A DNA stretch of 64,000 nucleotides from Rhabdornis inornatus (lineage: Eukaryota; Chordata; Aves; Passeriformes; Rhabdornithidae): the NCBI GenBank assembly GCA_013397075.1, contig VWZS01008172.1, forward strand, positions 744,001-808,000. Direction: 5' to 3'. A program made the translations under genes and the position numbers. Each line of letters starts with the position of its first letter. Position 1 is the stretch's first letter. The notes beneath the pieces are model-generated. The model ran no database searches. It saw only the letters and a list, made by a program, of their open reading frames with translations, and was not told where the DNA came from. Below, one piece after another: positions 11,801 to 25,200 of this stretch.

Positions 11801-14800
11801 AACACAGAGAGAAGACAATTAAAGCAAAACCCCAGCAAACCAAACACAAAAAATATCAGCACAGTGCAAGTTTTGCTTTCTCTATTCCCCTGCTGTGAGC
11901 AGGAGGCTCCATGCAGGATTTTTCCTCCCTGGAGGGGGTGTTCTGCCTCGAGTGTCCCCTTTCAGCATTGGCCAAGAGCTCGGAGAGGGCTGTGGGGCAC
12001 ATCTGTGGTGTGTGCTGTCACCTGGGCAGTGGCAGGGTGTGGCTGGTGGCACCTCAGGGTGTGCAGCACAGCCTGGCTCCCCTGCATGATCCTGTGTGTT
12101 GTGTGGCTTGCAGGGAAAGTGGGAATTGGAGGAGTTTTGCTGTAGGAGGGACTGCAGCACGGAGATGTGAAATCAGTGCATTTACAGAGAGCAGAGGAGA
12201 GGGAAGAGCATCACCAGCACTGCAGGTCTGGTCCTGTTTGCTGAGCTGGACACCCCAATTCCTGTTATCTGGAAGTAAAACCAGGCAGAATGAATGATAT
12301 AGAGCCTGAATGATATCAGGGATATTTCAGCTAAAAGTTTGATGTCTAGCATAGATGGGGGCACACAATGAGAATGACTTCTTATAGGGTCCAGAGGAAG
12401 GGAGAAGGCACATTCTTGTCCAGGAGAAATTCTGGTGGGTGAGTTGAGAGAATTGGAGTAGAAGCTTAACTGACTAAACTTACTTAGTGAGCTTTGCCTG
12501 TGTCAGGATGGAACGATTTAACTCAAATGACTTTAAATCACTGTGATAAACAATGTGCTCTTTGCTTCCCAAGCATGCTCAGCCCAAAGCACTTTTGAGG
12601 GAGGCAGAAGTTGTGTGTGGCAGGGAGTAGTTGTGTGACAGGCAGTATTCAACGAGCAACAGAGAATGAAAGGGGGAATGAAGTAATGAAATAGTGAAAT
12701 ACTTTTTCCTGTTTCTCCCCCACTTCCATTAACAGCAAGATGGAAAGAATATATTTTTATGGCATGCTGGGTAGGGCAGAACACTTTGGGAAACAGTAAC
12801 ATCATCACTGAGGTCGTGAGGATATAATATCTGAGTTATTTTTGTGATCCTCCATGGTGGATTTAATTAACTTTTGTTCTAATTAAAGTTGCTTACTGCG
12901 TTCTTCTTATTTGTTACTACTGCTTGTGTGGGCACTTTATTCCACTCATGACACTTAGATATTGGCTATTAACTTATTAAAAGCAGTAATTCCTAATTAC
13001 ATGGCATTTGTGGGGAAATGCTCGGCTGGTTTAGGTAATACCATATAGTCTGTTTATCTTTCAGCTGTTCATAATTTTAATTTAGAGAGCTATAATTTCT
13101 CCCAGGAAATTCATGTACTTTATTGTCAACATGAAGTGCATGGGGAGTCAGATTCACTGAGTAAAAGGAACAGTTAGCAGGGTTAGCAGCTACAGGGAAA
13201 GTGTTCCCATCCCTTCCCTTGTCCTCTGGGCTTTGAAATGGTAATTCCTCGCTGGGAGTCTGAAGTATTTGATCTTATCATAATTAGTACCTGGGATCAG
13301 TTTGGTTGGTGTCCAGTCTGAAGTGGCTTAGTGAGCACTTTGATTGTTTGCATGTCCTTTTGGGTCGGTTTTTTAACCTTGCCCACGCTGTTTTGAGGTA
13401 TTTAAAAAAAAAAAGGAAACAGGGTTTCACCAGCACATTTCAAGGTCAGATCCTGCTTGCTGAAAAATCTCCTGCAAGATAGCACTGTAGGGTATTTTCT
13501 AACACCACTGGTTTGGCTTTTCCTAAAATATGTTTTCATTACCTGTGTATCTGAGTGTTTTCAGACATCTGTCATAGCCAAGTCTTCCCCAGTGCTTTTT
13601 AAGTCTAACTTGAAAGGTTTAGCACTGCAGGTATTTGGCAAAAGAGCTGGAATTGTTGTCAATTTTCTTTCATTATACATACTAAAAATAGCTGCTTACT
13701 TGCTGATGAACTGCTTTGTAACACCCTCCAGACGTGGCTCTCATGGAGCTCACACTTGGAGCACTGCTCTTAATTCAGCCAGAGCTCACTGTGCCTTCAA
13801 ATGAGTGTCACCTGCAGCCCCAGGCACCCCAGCACTTCTCAGCCTGCCAGGGCTGGGGCTCCTCCCAGCGATCCTGGTCCTGGCCAGGCAGCAAAGGGAT
13901 GCAGAATAAATTCCTCCTTGGTGCCCAGCAAGGGACTGCTGGGACTTCTGTTCAAGAGATGACAGTAAGGATTCCAGGCCTGGGGCTTTTTGTGTTTTTC
14001 TTTTCAAAGATCACCAGAGAATGGCTCTGTGGTTCCTCAAAAACTTGTTTTCCACATATGGATGCATGGTCCTGAACACAAGCTTGGAATAAAGTGTTGA
14101 AGGCCAGGTTGGATGGGGCTTGGAGCACCCTGTCCCAGTGTGGAAGGTGTCCCTGCCCATGGCAGGGGGTGGAATGAAATGAGCTTTAAGGTCCCTTCCA
14201 ACCCAAATCATTCTGTAATTCGATGAACTCAAGTTGAAAGGGAGGAAAACTTCAAATTACTTAAAATATTTGAGCTGCTTCTCAGTCTTCTATTTATCTG
14301 GTGGTGGAAATACAGCTTGTCATATCTAAAAAACAGACAAACAAAAAAACCCATATCAAGCCCCAAATGAATAGTTTAGGTTAGTTTTACCCTGGAATCT
14401 GATTCATTTATGTAACTAAGGTTGGATGATGGTGTTATGGTTTATTTTGTGCAAATAAGGCAGAATTTAGAAGGCTGATCTGCTGCATACAAGTAATTCT
14501 TTTCTTTGATCTTGTTTTCCTCTGCAACTTTTGACTGATTTAAACATCTTGTAGAAATGCCATTGTTTTTATAAGGGCTTGAATTTTCAGGGGAGCAGAA
14601 TGTATTTATATACATGCTTATGGCATATTGCAGAACTTTGTTATTTTAATGTATGAAAAAATATTTTAAGCAACAAGTATGAATGTGTAACAAAAATATT
14701 CTTTTTCCACAGTTGCAGAAAGGGGTAAGTAAGGTATTATAACAAGTGCAAACAAATGTTACTGTTTAGTCATTGATTTAATTGTGTACAGTGATAGGAT

Positions 14801-16255
14801 ATGTCCTTGGACAGTTTGGCTTTGTTATGAGACTGAAAATGTCCTTGTTGAAATGCAGTTTCCCTGTTAATATAAAGTTCCTTTCAGAGGGAAATTTATT
14901 TATTTCTTTGTTGTTTCCCATGCTGGGGTATTTGATACACAATGCCTCAGTGTTCTCAAATTTGTATCTCTTGCCCATTAAATCCAGATTCTTCTGTTTC
15001 CTCATTGTCTTTCTCAGTCTCTACAAAAGTCAGTGTTTGTAATCAGGGAAATGTCATCCACTAGTCCTGGGACAATGGGGCAAGGCAGGTGAGAGCAGGG
15101 GCAGTGCTTTCCCTGTGGGCTGTGCTTTGCTCCCATGGAGAATTTCACTTCCAGCTGTGGCTCTGCTGGCAGCTCCCAGCTGTACATGGGGTAACTGCAC
15201 CACCTAATTAGTGGCTTATCTTCATTTTCTTCTGCCTTCATTCAGAGTCAGGATTAAAAACATGAAGGAGACGAATTTCTCATGTTTGGACTTGGTTGAT
15301 TACTGAATCTTATCTAAAGCACAGAGAGTTCTGCAACACTTCGAGCTACCAGCTAAAAGTGAGCAAAATGGAGGTGAATTTAGCCAGTTGCAAGGTCTTT
15401 TAAAGCTAAACAGTCCAATAAAGAACTAACACCTATATTATTTATATTTTTGACCCAATAACCAAACTCCTGTGACCTGCAGTGCAGCACTAACTGTCCA
15501 ACCAAAAACTACTACCTGAAATCATGAATAAGAAGGAAGAAGAAGACAGAAAAAGACAAGACCCAAAAACCTCCATCTTGTCCTATACCTATTACTATAT
15601 TCTAAAAACCCAAATTCAAAACTCTTCACCATGTGAAATCACACACTTCTGTTCTAACAACACACCCATGATTTTAACTTCATCACTCAAACTTGGAAGC
15701 CTTCTCCAAGGCCTCAAGTCAAAAGCAGTGTTCTCCAGGGGGTCAGTGCCAGAAAGCACAGAAAGCTCAAAATTCCCAGGATTCTGGATTCCAGCACCCA
15801 GCCTGGCACAAAGAGTCTCTTCCAGCTGCAGGTGCCTGGCTCTGCCTGTGCCAATGTCACCCTGCCCTGCCATCATCTGCATGCTCCCAGCACAAAGGTG
15901 CTCGCTCTGCACTAACTCTGCATGCTGCTGGCTGTTATCTGTGTTGTGGAATTATCTGTTTACCAGGAATCCAAACACTTCATTATGTGGTGGCTGCAGC
16001 AGATAATCTGCTCAGCAAGGGAGGCAGCTGCCCATCGTGGTCATGTACAGAGTGGATGCCTGGTAGGTTTTAACTGCAGTCATTTATTTCATCTTTTATC
16101 TGGAATGTAGAGAGAAAACGTGCAGGGAGATGTCCCATTCCCACTCCCACTGCAGAGTGTCTCATCTTTCCTGAGATCAGCTGCTGGGATGCTCACACCC
16201 CCAGAGTAAGAGCTCTCTGAAGTAAAAGAAAAGTTCTCAGTGGAGGGAACAACTC

Positions 16256-16291
<36 letters not shown>

Positions 16292-19200
16292 CTTGGTAAT
16301 TTGATGTTCTCAGGAAGTCAGTGAGATAAACTGTTATTTTCCTACATACAGCTTCGACTTGCAGATAGAAACCCCTAAGGTTCTTTGCTGTGTGGCCTGT
16401 TATAAAATGTTTTCAAGTATTTTAATTTTAATAAAACATCTGGGGATTAAGACAACGAGGAGTATTTTCCCCTCTGTAGAATACATGTGCAAATGAGTAA
16501 AAAACATTGAAGAGATTACCCACACAAAGTGTTCTATGTCACTGCAGAAAAGACTAAAAATTCAATACCCATGATTTTCATTAGCTGTAAGTGCAATTGA
16601 GCAATCCTTCTGTGTTCCCCATCCTGAATAACTTTGACCAGAACTTCATCTAATTAGAGATTTTCAGGAAATAAAATATGTGCAATTTCCTTGTATTTAA
16701 CATTATTTTGAACAGTTAATTTTCATTTTTTTTAACCAGAAGCATCACAAAATAACCCTGCTGGTGTATTATGTATTTGCTGCATAATCATCTCTTTTAA
16801 AATTCGTAGTCTGCTGGTTCAATGCAATGAAAATCAGTGGAAGAATGGAGAAGTTATTTTGCAATATCAATTCAAACTTCCTTCAAAAGTGAAGGCTGTG
16901 GGAGTTCATTAGTGTGTGACATCCTGACACAACCTTGTTAAGACATTACATTCATCTTTAAGAACAGGGTTTCATCTTTGTGTCTGATTCCCAGTCTTGA
17001 TTAGCACTAAAGGCAGCATCTGATTGTTCATTTTTGCATTAATTCAGAATATTTCTACTATGCAAAAAAATTGTCTGGAATGCACAGAAAAGCAAAGGAG
17101 ACAGAATGAGAAGAAAGTCACAATATAAGCAAAATTACTGAAAGTAATGAAGTACTGAAACCTCTCAAGCTGATTTACTTAGAGCCCATTCTGGCAGCTC
17201 TTTGTATGCTTCATTTTCAAGCTGTGAAGTTCCTTAAAGCATTCAAAACATCCCATTTCCAGGAGTTTGGCATAAAATGTGCACCTAATATGCAGGCTTG
17301 AAAATGTATTTTGGCTCATAAATGAGAGCTACACAGCGTTTAAAGCATGTTTTGGGTAGATGCTGAAGGAAAAGCCACACACAAAGAGCCTGTTGGCCAA
17401 GTCAAGGGTCCCACGTGGAAACCTGGCACAAAGCCACTGCAGTTCCTGACTTTCTCTGGGATTTCATTGTGCTGCTGTCAGAATAACTCTGACACATTAT
17501 AGCATGCAATATTCTGGATGCTTGGCATAGCTGTTTAATGCAAATTTTCAAATAATGCTAATAAGGAAAAACACAATACATATTTGAGACAAGCCTCAAT
17601 ATTATAATTGAGACAGGAGCAGCTGGGGCAGAGCCATTTTGAAGCAGTTGCTTTTGACCATGTTATTTAGTTACACTCCCAATTCATTGGGAAAGAATTT
17701 AGGAATATGGCAGTTGCCTTATCATTAGAATTCAATATGAATGGTTCAAGAAATTATTCTTCAGCCTGTAGCGAAGCTGAGTTGACACAAGGGAGAAATA
17801 TGATGAAATTATTCTCCTTTCTTTGTGCCACTGGCCATATTTCTCCAGTTACCATGGAAGTGGATTTCTTCCCAAGTGTTGCCATTATTGTGCTCTTCAT
17901 AACTAGGTTTCATGTAGCCACAAGGTTTTTAAATATTGTTTCCATCTTGCATTATCCTTCATTTTTAAATCAGTGATTGCCATGCTGTTAGGAGATAATT
18001 GCTGCTGTTGCTTTGTGAAGATTTTTGTTATTTCACCTGTAGTACCTGTGTGTTTTAGTCTCTCCTGTCACGCTGATTGCTTGTCTGGTCTCTCTTCTGT
18101 GTATTTTGTACTATCAAACATTAATTTATAGTTGCCATTCACTGTTCCAGTCCTTGACACTGACCAGCATTGGGGTTTGGGTCTGACCCACTCTTTGAAT
18201 CTTCTCATTCTGTGACGTGCCTTCTTCTGCATGTTCTGCACACAACAGTGAAAAGAAAAGGTGACAGAAGCCCCCAGGAGAATCATTTGAATTAAGCTGC
18301 TTTTCCCTTGTGTTTGCTTTATGTTACAATACCCATCAGGTGTCTCCTGCACAACATTTTATGAGGATGATACTAAGAAGTTGATATAAATTATGTACAA
18401 GTATTATTTTGGCTCTGCTATTCCCTGCTCTAGATCTCATAGAATTGGCATAATGGCCGAACTTTTTCTATCCAAACTCAAAAAATGTCTTTAAAAATAA
18501 TAGTCAGTACATCCTCTAGGGTTTGCAGGAATTTTCCTCATATTCCTCATCTCTTCAAGTAGAGGATGCATTGATGAAAGTGCTGATTGATCAGTTTTGG
18601 GGATTACAAAAAACACTGAAGTTAGTGAAACTCCTTGAATTTTGGACCAAACTCTGAAGGAAAAGCACTTAGGGTTTGTGGGAAGAAGTTCTGAGTTGTA
18701 AAACTGTCCTTGCCTTCACTGGCTTTTAGATGTGACTTTAAAAACCCCATATATGCCATCATTTTGATGGTTTCTTTGAATAAGTTTTCACAACACAGGA
18801 AATATGCTCTTTTAAACTTCCTTTTTCTGTGTCTGATTATCCAGTAGAAGGTCATACTTGATTCATTTTTTCCACCTGTCATGACATCAGTGCAGTCACG
18901 GTGTGAGGAGCCATAGCAAGCAGGAGTCTGAGGTGATGATAAATACCTGAGTGAATTCATTCAGCCTTCACCTCAGAATCTGGGTTACTCATCTCAGAGC
19001 TGGAGCAGTGAACTCACAGATTTTAGAGTCATGTGAACCTGAAAAGAGATTGAAGAGCATCTGACTGCAGTTGGGCACTGCTTTAAAAGAATTCACCTGA
19101 AGAGTCCTAGGAAAGGTGAATTCATGTGTCCATTATTTTGGAAATGTTTCTAATGCTGGCTCTGATTTATGCACCTTTCCCAAAATCATGTTGTGCACCC

Positions 19201-22200
19201 AGAAGGGTTCTTTGTTTGAAACGAGGTGCAGAAAAAGGCCAGCTTTGCAAAGCCACCTAAGAACAGTTAATGTGAGTTTAAGGTTTTGTCTGTTTGGGGT
19301 TTGTAGGGGGGTGTTGTTTGTTTGTTTGTTTTATTAAATCCTCTCTTTGTTGCAAGAAGCTGATGTAACAATTCTAACTAGCTTGATAAAAATAGCTTGG
19401 AGTTGCAGATCTGAATTTTGGGTTTATTACCTATTTACACTTCAAAAGCAAGGACAACATGCAGACCTATTTTACTGTTAGACAAAATCATCATCTTCTG
19501 AGAAATAGCCTTGAAATCCTATTTTGATTAATATGTTGTTTATGAATACAGAATTCTTTCCTTGCTCCATCTCAATCCCTCTGTTTTATTTTGAGCAAGA
19601 ATCAGCTTGAAATCAATTTTTTATCTTAGGGTGACATGAATTGTCAGTTTTTTCTGTCTTAAATTATTTCTCTGTGTTACCTAAGGTACTGTTCTCCCCA
19701 GTTTAGAGCAGACATCTAAGTGTGTGAAACTGAGTACAGTGGCACAGGTTTCTATTTTTGGGTTTTCTTTCCAGCCAAAATTTTAAACAAATGTCTCTGA
19801 CAATACAATAAAGTAAAGTAGAAGCAGCAGGAAATTCAGAGAGAGAGAGGAAACAGGAGCAGCTGAACCATGACAATTTTGTTGCTGTCCTAAGCCAAAA
19901 CCCTGCATTTTTATACCCACATTTAGCCCAGAGACTTTGGACTTTGAAGAGCTTCCATAAATCTTCAGGCCCAAGAGTTTTATATGAGCTGTACATTAGA
20001 AGCATCAATCCTCATAAACTCATGAAATATCATTAAAGTTATTGTGGGTAAAGGAATTTCAGCAATTTTAGATCACAATTATTTAAACTGATGAGAAATT
20101 AATTCTGTTGTTAGTGACTGTAGAAAAGTTATAGTTTCATTAAAACTAATTGAAAATGTGACAATTTAATTTGAGTCCTTAAAGATTAGTATTTAAAATT
20201 ATATTTTATCCTTTTTTTCATCAAAATCTCACACGTTTTACAAGTACCTGTTTATTTTCATACTCGTGGCTACTTAATTAATGCCCCTTTTTGGTGAAAG
20301 AGGAGACTGAGGCAGGACAGTGAAATCATTGAGGCATTGGCAGGAGCCAGGAATAGATTCAAACTCACTGCCTAAGTGACTCCCAATGACAGGAATAGAT
20401 ACACCTTTAGGCAAAATACAAATGCATGAAAATATTTGGAACTTGACAGCCTGGAAATATTGCATGCTCCTGAAAACGTGTCATTCCAGTCTGTCAGATA
20501 AAAATATTTGTGAGAGTGAAAGGGATATTTACAGAAGACAGCTTACATATAATTATATTGTATAGAAAGCAGTAAATATTTTTAATATTTTCCATGATTT
20601 CTACTGGGCATTAAATACCTCAGGATTTCTTAGGTGTCCTTGAGGTTTTTCTGTGTGGCTAAAAGTAAACCACAAGCTCTTCACAAAAAGTTTTATTATA
20701 CCCTAATATGTCCATATTAGGAAATAGATTTCCACTAATTAATTTCGTATGTGTTTAAGTAATGATTATTTCTACTCTATCTTGCATGATATTTCTGCTT
20801 AAAGAGTAAAGTACTGAAAAGTGTGGGATATCTTTATTGCAAGAGAAGTTATTAGCACCAGAGTCTGCCAAAACTGGATATTTAGGTGATGTGTTTTGCC
20901 ATGGTGTTGGAACAGTGTGGAAATGCAGAGAATCTGGGAATTTAAAAAGCCTCAGAAGTGGAAGACACCCCCTCCTGCTCCAGCCAGAAACTCTGAGTGA
21001 AGGGAAATGCTCTCCCTGAGCAGCTGGAGCTCAAGAATTTGCTTGTGTGAGCTGGCAAGAAATAAACTTTGTAAATCCAAGGGTCTAGAGCAATAGACAG
21101 CTACAGAAAACTGAACACTGAAAAGGCCTTGACCTAAAATTCCTGTTCAGAAGAATAATGATGATGATGATGATACAGAATAACCTGTCTTGATTCTGCC
21201 GAGCTGTGCTGCTCAAAATAAATCCCTCTTCTAGAATCCCCTTTTTTTGTGACATCTTGAACTGTTTGTGTCAAGTATCAGGCAGCTGGGAGGAGATAAA
21301 TGTCCCCGTGTGAGTGGAGCCTTAGGGAAAAATGTGTTTATTTGTTCTTTGGCAGAGTGGGACAGCTTCCAGCAGGAATCACATTTAGGAATTGATCACA
21401 TAAAGGTGGCAAAGCCTGGGAAATGGCACTAGGGGCACAGGGCAGCCCTGTGAGTGTGCACGAGGTGTTCAGCACAGCAGTGATAGCCTGCAAGTGATAG
21501 CACTGAGCAAAATTAGATTTGTTGAACTGCAGGAGATCTGATGCCTCTTGGCTTGTCACAAATCAGCCCCTTAATTCAGCTGGCAAGATTAGCTGAGCCA
21601 GTGCTGGAAGATGAGATCAGAGGATGCCCTGGACCGTGGGGAGGAAGCTCAGCTGAGTGTGTGGGATGACGCTGGGAGTGACACAGCACCATCAGAAATC
21701 TCTCACCTCCCCCTGTCACAGCTCCTGCAGCGTCCCTCTGGTCACCTCCACAAAGAGGACTTGGCAAGGTGTGACAACATTCATAATTACTGAATTTCCT
21801 TGATCCATCAGCAGTACAGGGAAATGTTACACAGATGGAGTAAATTCTTCTTTAGGTTTTTGCAAAGAACATTTTCCTCCTGGAGAACCTCACCCCCAGC
21901 AAGGGATCTCCCTCCATCCAGCCACTGCTCTAATGAAGCAGGGAGCTCCTTTGGGTGATTGCTCAGTGTTAAGTGGATTCCCTGTCATAAACTTGCCAAA
22001 AGCTGAACTTTTGCTTTACCTCCCTCATTAAGAAACTGGATTTAGCCCTTCTCATTTTCTTTTTTTTTTTGTGATGTGACTTAAACTCCTTTTCCTGAGT
22101 GTTCTGTTTCTCCAGTGGCTCACAGAGGGCTGCCAGGGGACCAGTGCACCAGCAGAGCTTGCTTGCTGTGTCCTACCAGCCTCCAATGACCAATGGCATT

Positions 22201-25200
22201 TAATTGTCCTCCCTTCAGTTTAGCCTTAGATGTGTCTGATCACTTCTGAGCCTGTATAAAATTCAGGAATTCTCAGCACCCATAGCAAAGAGCTGCAGAG
22301 CTGAGCAAGATGAACACAGAACCTGGGTTTGTTTATTTTGGATGCACATCCTGGTTGTGCTCAGGGCTCTCTGAAGCTTCCCTGAGAAGCTGTGAGCACT
22401 CAGCCTCTCTCTCCACAGTACTTTGGATTTTATAGATCCTGTCACCTCCCTCCTCTGTCAGTGTCCCTGACTGAGGATCGTTTCACACAATTATTTGCGT
22501 GTTCTCTTCTCTTTTCTTTCTTTTTCTATTTGTTTATCCTTTTGAGATGGGGCACCAAGCCACCACAGAGAATCCAGCACAAGGACACAGCAGTCCTTTG
22601 CCAGCAGCATGTGGATATCCTACAGTTTCTTAATCTTTTGATGATAATCCTAATTGTTGAATTATTGCTTTCTCTGATGTTGCTAATCACTAAGGTGGGG
22701 ATTTCTGGACCTGGCTGTTGTAACTATTAGATTTTTTTCTTGACTGAGAGTATCTAGTTGAGAGTCAATCATTATATTTGAACAATTAGGATTGGTTTTC
22801 CCTTGTGTTCACCTTTCTGTTTGTCTCTACAGTGTTTTCCTTAGAAATATTTCCACTTAATAGCTTTTAAAAAATGACCTATGAAACAAAAGCAGATGAT
22901 CACTTTCAGTCAATTTCCAATTTTTAAAACAACTGAATTATTAAAATAAACTTTATAAATATTTAAAGATAAAATTGATTTTTGTTTTACGAATGTCCCA
23001 TGTTGGGAAGTCAGACAAAGAAATTTGCTTTAGAAACATGACTTAATCATGCTGCATTAATCAGGAGCTTAAATAGGTGCTGCTTTTCAGGCTGGAGGGG
23101 TAATGTCCATGCTCTTACTCTTGGAAGAAGCAACTGAATAGTATTTTGAGTGTGTATTTTCACTGTTTGGAATGTTTTCATAATGCACCTGGGGAGGAAG
23201 GTGGGCAGATGTGTTGTCCTGCCCTCCCCACCTGTAAGAAATCTGAAAAGCTGCACTTTATATCTTAGAAGTGGCAGCTCCTAACTAATGATGTGAGCAC
23301 AGGAGCTGTTTCAGGGGGTGATGCCACCCTTGTGAATGATCTGGCTTTGGCAGAAGGTGACACTGGATTTGAAAGAATTGCTCTGTTTTCTCAGGAATGC
23401 AGCAGAGTGTGCAGCAGGGGAGACAAAATCATATTGTCTGACTTTTCCAGCAGAGGTGCAGAAACTTTTTGACAATTGTGCAATTATTTTTATGGGTAGC
23501 ACTATAAATCCAGTGCCACTGTACATCTGATTGTCACCTGCTGTGCTTATGTGTGATGCTCCCAGTGTGTTCAGTGCCAAATGTGCTTCCACCACTATCA
23601 CACACAGCGGGGATTGATTGCCATTCATTTATCTGTATCACTGCCTTTTCTTTATTTATTTATTATTTTTTAGAGTCTTCTTGAGAGCCATCAACAAATT
23701 TGCAGAGACAATGAACCAGAAATTTTTGGAGAACATGAATTTTGAAGTCCAAGTAAGTATTTAGGGTTTTTAGCTGGGCCAAGGCAGCATGTGCACATCT
23801 GCCAGAGCCCCTCTGGTGCTGTGCCCCAGTGTCAGTATCACACTGATATTCACAGTATCAGACAGGATATTGTGGATTTGAGTGGGGCAGGATTGGACCA
23901 TCTTCCAGGTGACATCAGAACTGGGCTTTGATTATTTATGATAAGGCACCCAACCAGGGTATTCTTCTGTAACTCTGCTCAGGACTGCCAAGCAGAAAAC
24001 TCTTTTTTTTTCTTAGCCAGCCAAGTGAATTCAGGATGTCGATCTCAGTTGTAACCCACAGTGCCTTTACAATGTCAGTGCTGTGGATGTAGGACAGAAA
24101 GAGCTTATCTTTGCTGTTTCCTAGAGTATTCAGCACTTAAAATTTATTTTTGACTTGCAGTCTTCCCTGACAAGTCTGTCTTCATCTATTTGTTTTTATT
24201 AGTTCTTTCTGTAATAATTTTTAATTCTGGTTAGTTGGGGTTTTTTATTTGTTCAATATCATTCTGGGCAACTGAACTATTTCATTATGCATTTTAGCAT
24301 GTTTTGCTTTTATAAAAATGAATGTATCTGTAGTTTTCACATTCATTAAATTGGTATTAAAATGTAAATATACTTTTAGATTCAGGATTTGTCACTAAGT
24401 GCTGCCTGGTCATGGTGTGTGAAGTTATTCTGTTTCACCCTTTACATAAAGTTCAGGGCTTTATTATTTTATGGTTCATCTCACAGCTTTCAATCTGTTT
24501 TAAATTATTCCACTTGTGCTAAAACCTATTTGGGAATTGGTCTCTTGGTACTCAACACAAAACCCCTTGGTCCCAAACAGCTGCAGAGGAGCCATGTAAG
24601 TGCTTACACAGGAAGAGTTTGAAAGGCAGCAGTGAAAAGAAAGGTAAAGACTCATACTCAGTTACAGTGGCCCCAAGGAGGAAATGTAGAGCTTTTTCCT
24701 ACTTTATCTCATTAAAAATGTTTTACCTTCAAAAGGTGTGATTATACAAATGGGTATGTGTATAATGTTAACTAAGATTTTTGAATCACAATGAAAGATG
24801 TTTCTTCCAACGAACTTAAAATGTATTTTTTTCGTAAATATCCCTGATGGAAACTCTCAGGCCCTTGACATATTTATGGTATAATCTTAGGCTCTATCAG
24901 TTTATTAACAAGCAGTCTGTAACCTATTGTTTCTGTAGCACTTGATCCCTTTTTACTGCACGATGTGTCAGTCATTTTTAAAAGCAGATAACAAAGGCCT
25001 GAAGCACATCACCATGTGCAGGATTCCCAAACCACACAGGCTATGAAGACTGGATCTGTCTAAGTTTTATTAAGGTGTACACTGCCTTTTTCAAGCATGA
25101 AAGCAGCAGTTTGATCCGGAGCCTTTATTGCAGCTCTTTCCTGTGGCAATTCTGTGCCTTCCAAAGTGTTATCAAACAACCAGGGATGTTGTAGTTCAAC

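Larger units (their letters stand above)
9995..23673 (+). other. DOCK2 intron 2 (13.7 kb, longest in window)
   Basis: This intron has a gtaaag donor and a ttttttag acceptor with a TTTA-rich tract. I see no exon or RNA gene. It holds a G/T-rich T4G4-like stretch at 11632-11652, a plus-strand CR1 3' end at 14097-14227, an (AC)n microsatellite at 16257-16287, a short GTTT tract at 19316-19332 and an (ATG)n tract at 21158-21174. Scattered GC-richer patches near 11880-12260, 13740-13980 and 15750-15950 carry open frames in several registers and match no family I know. Confidence 0.8.
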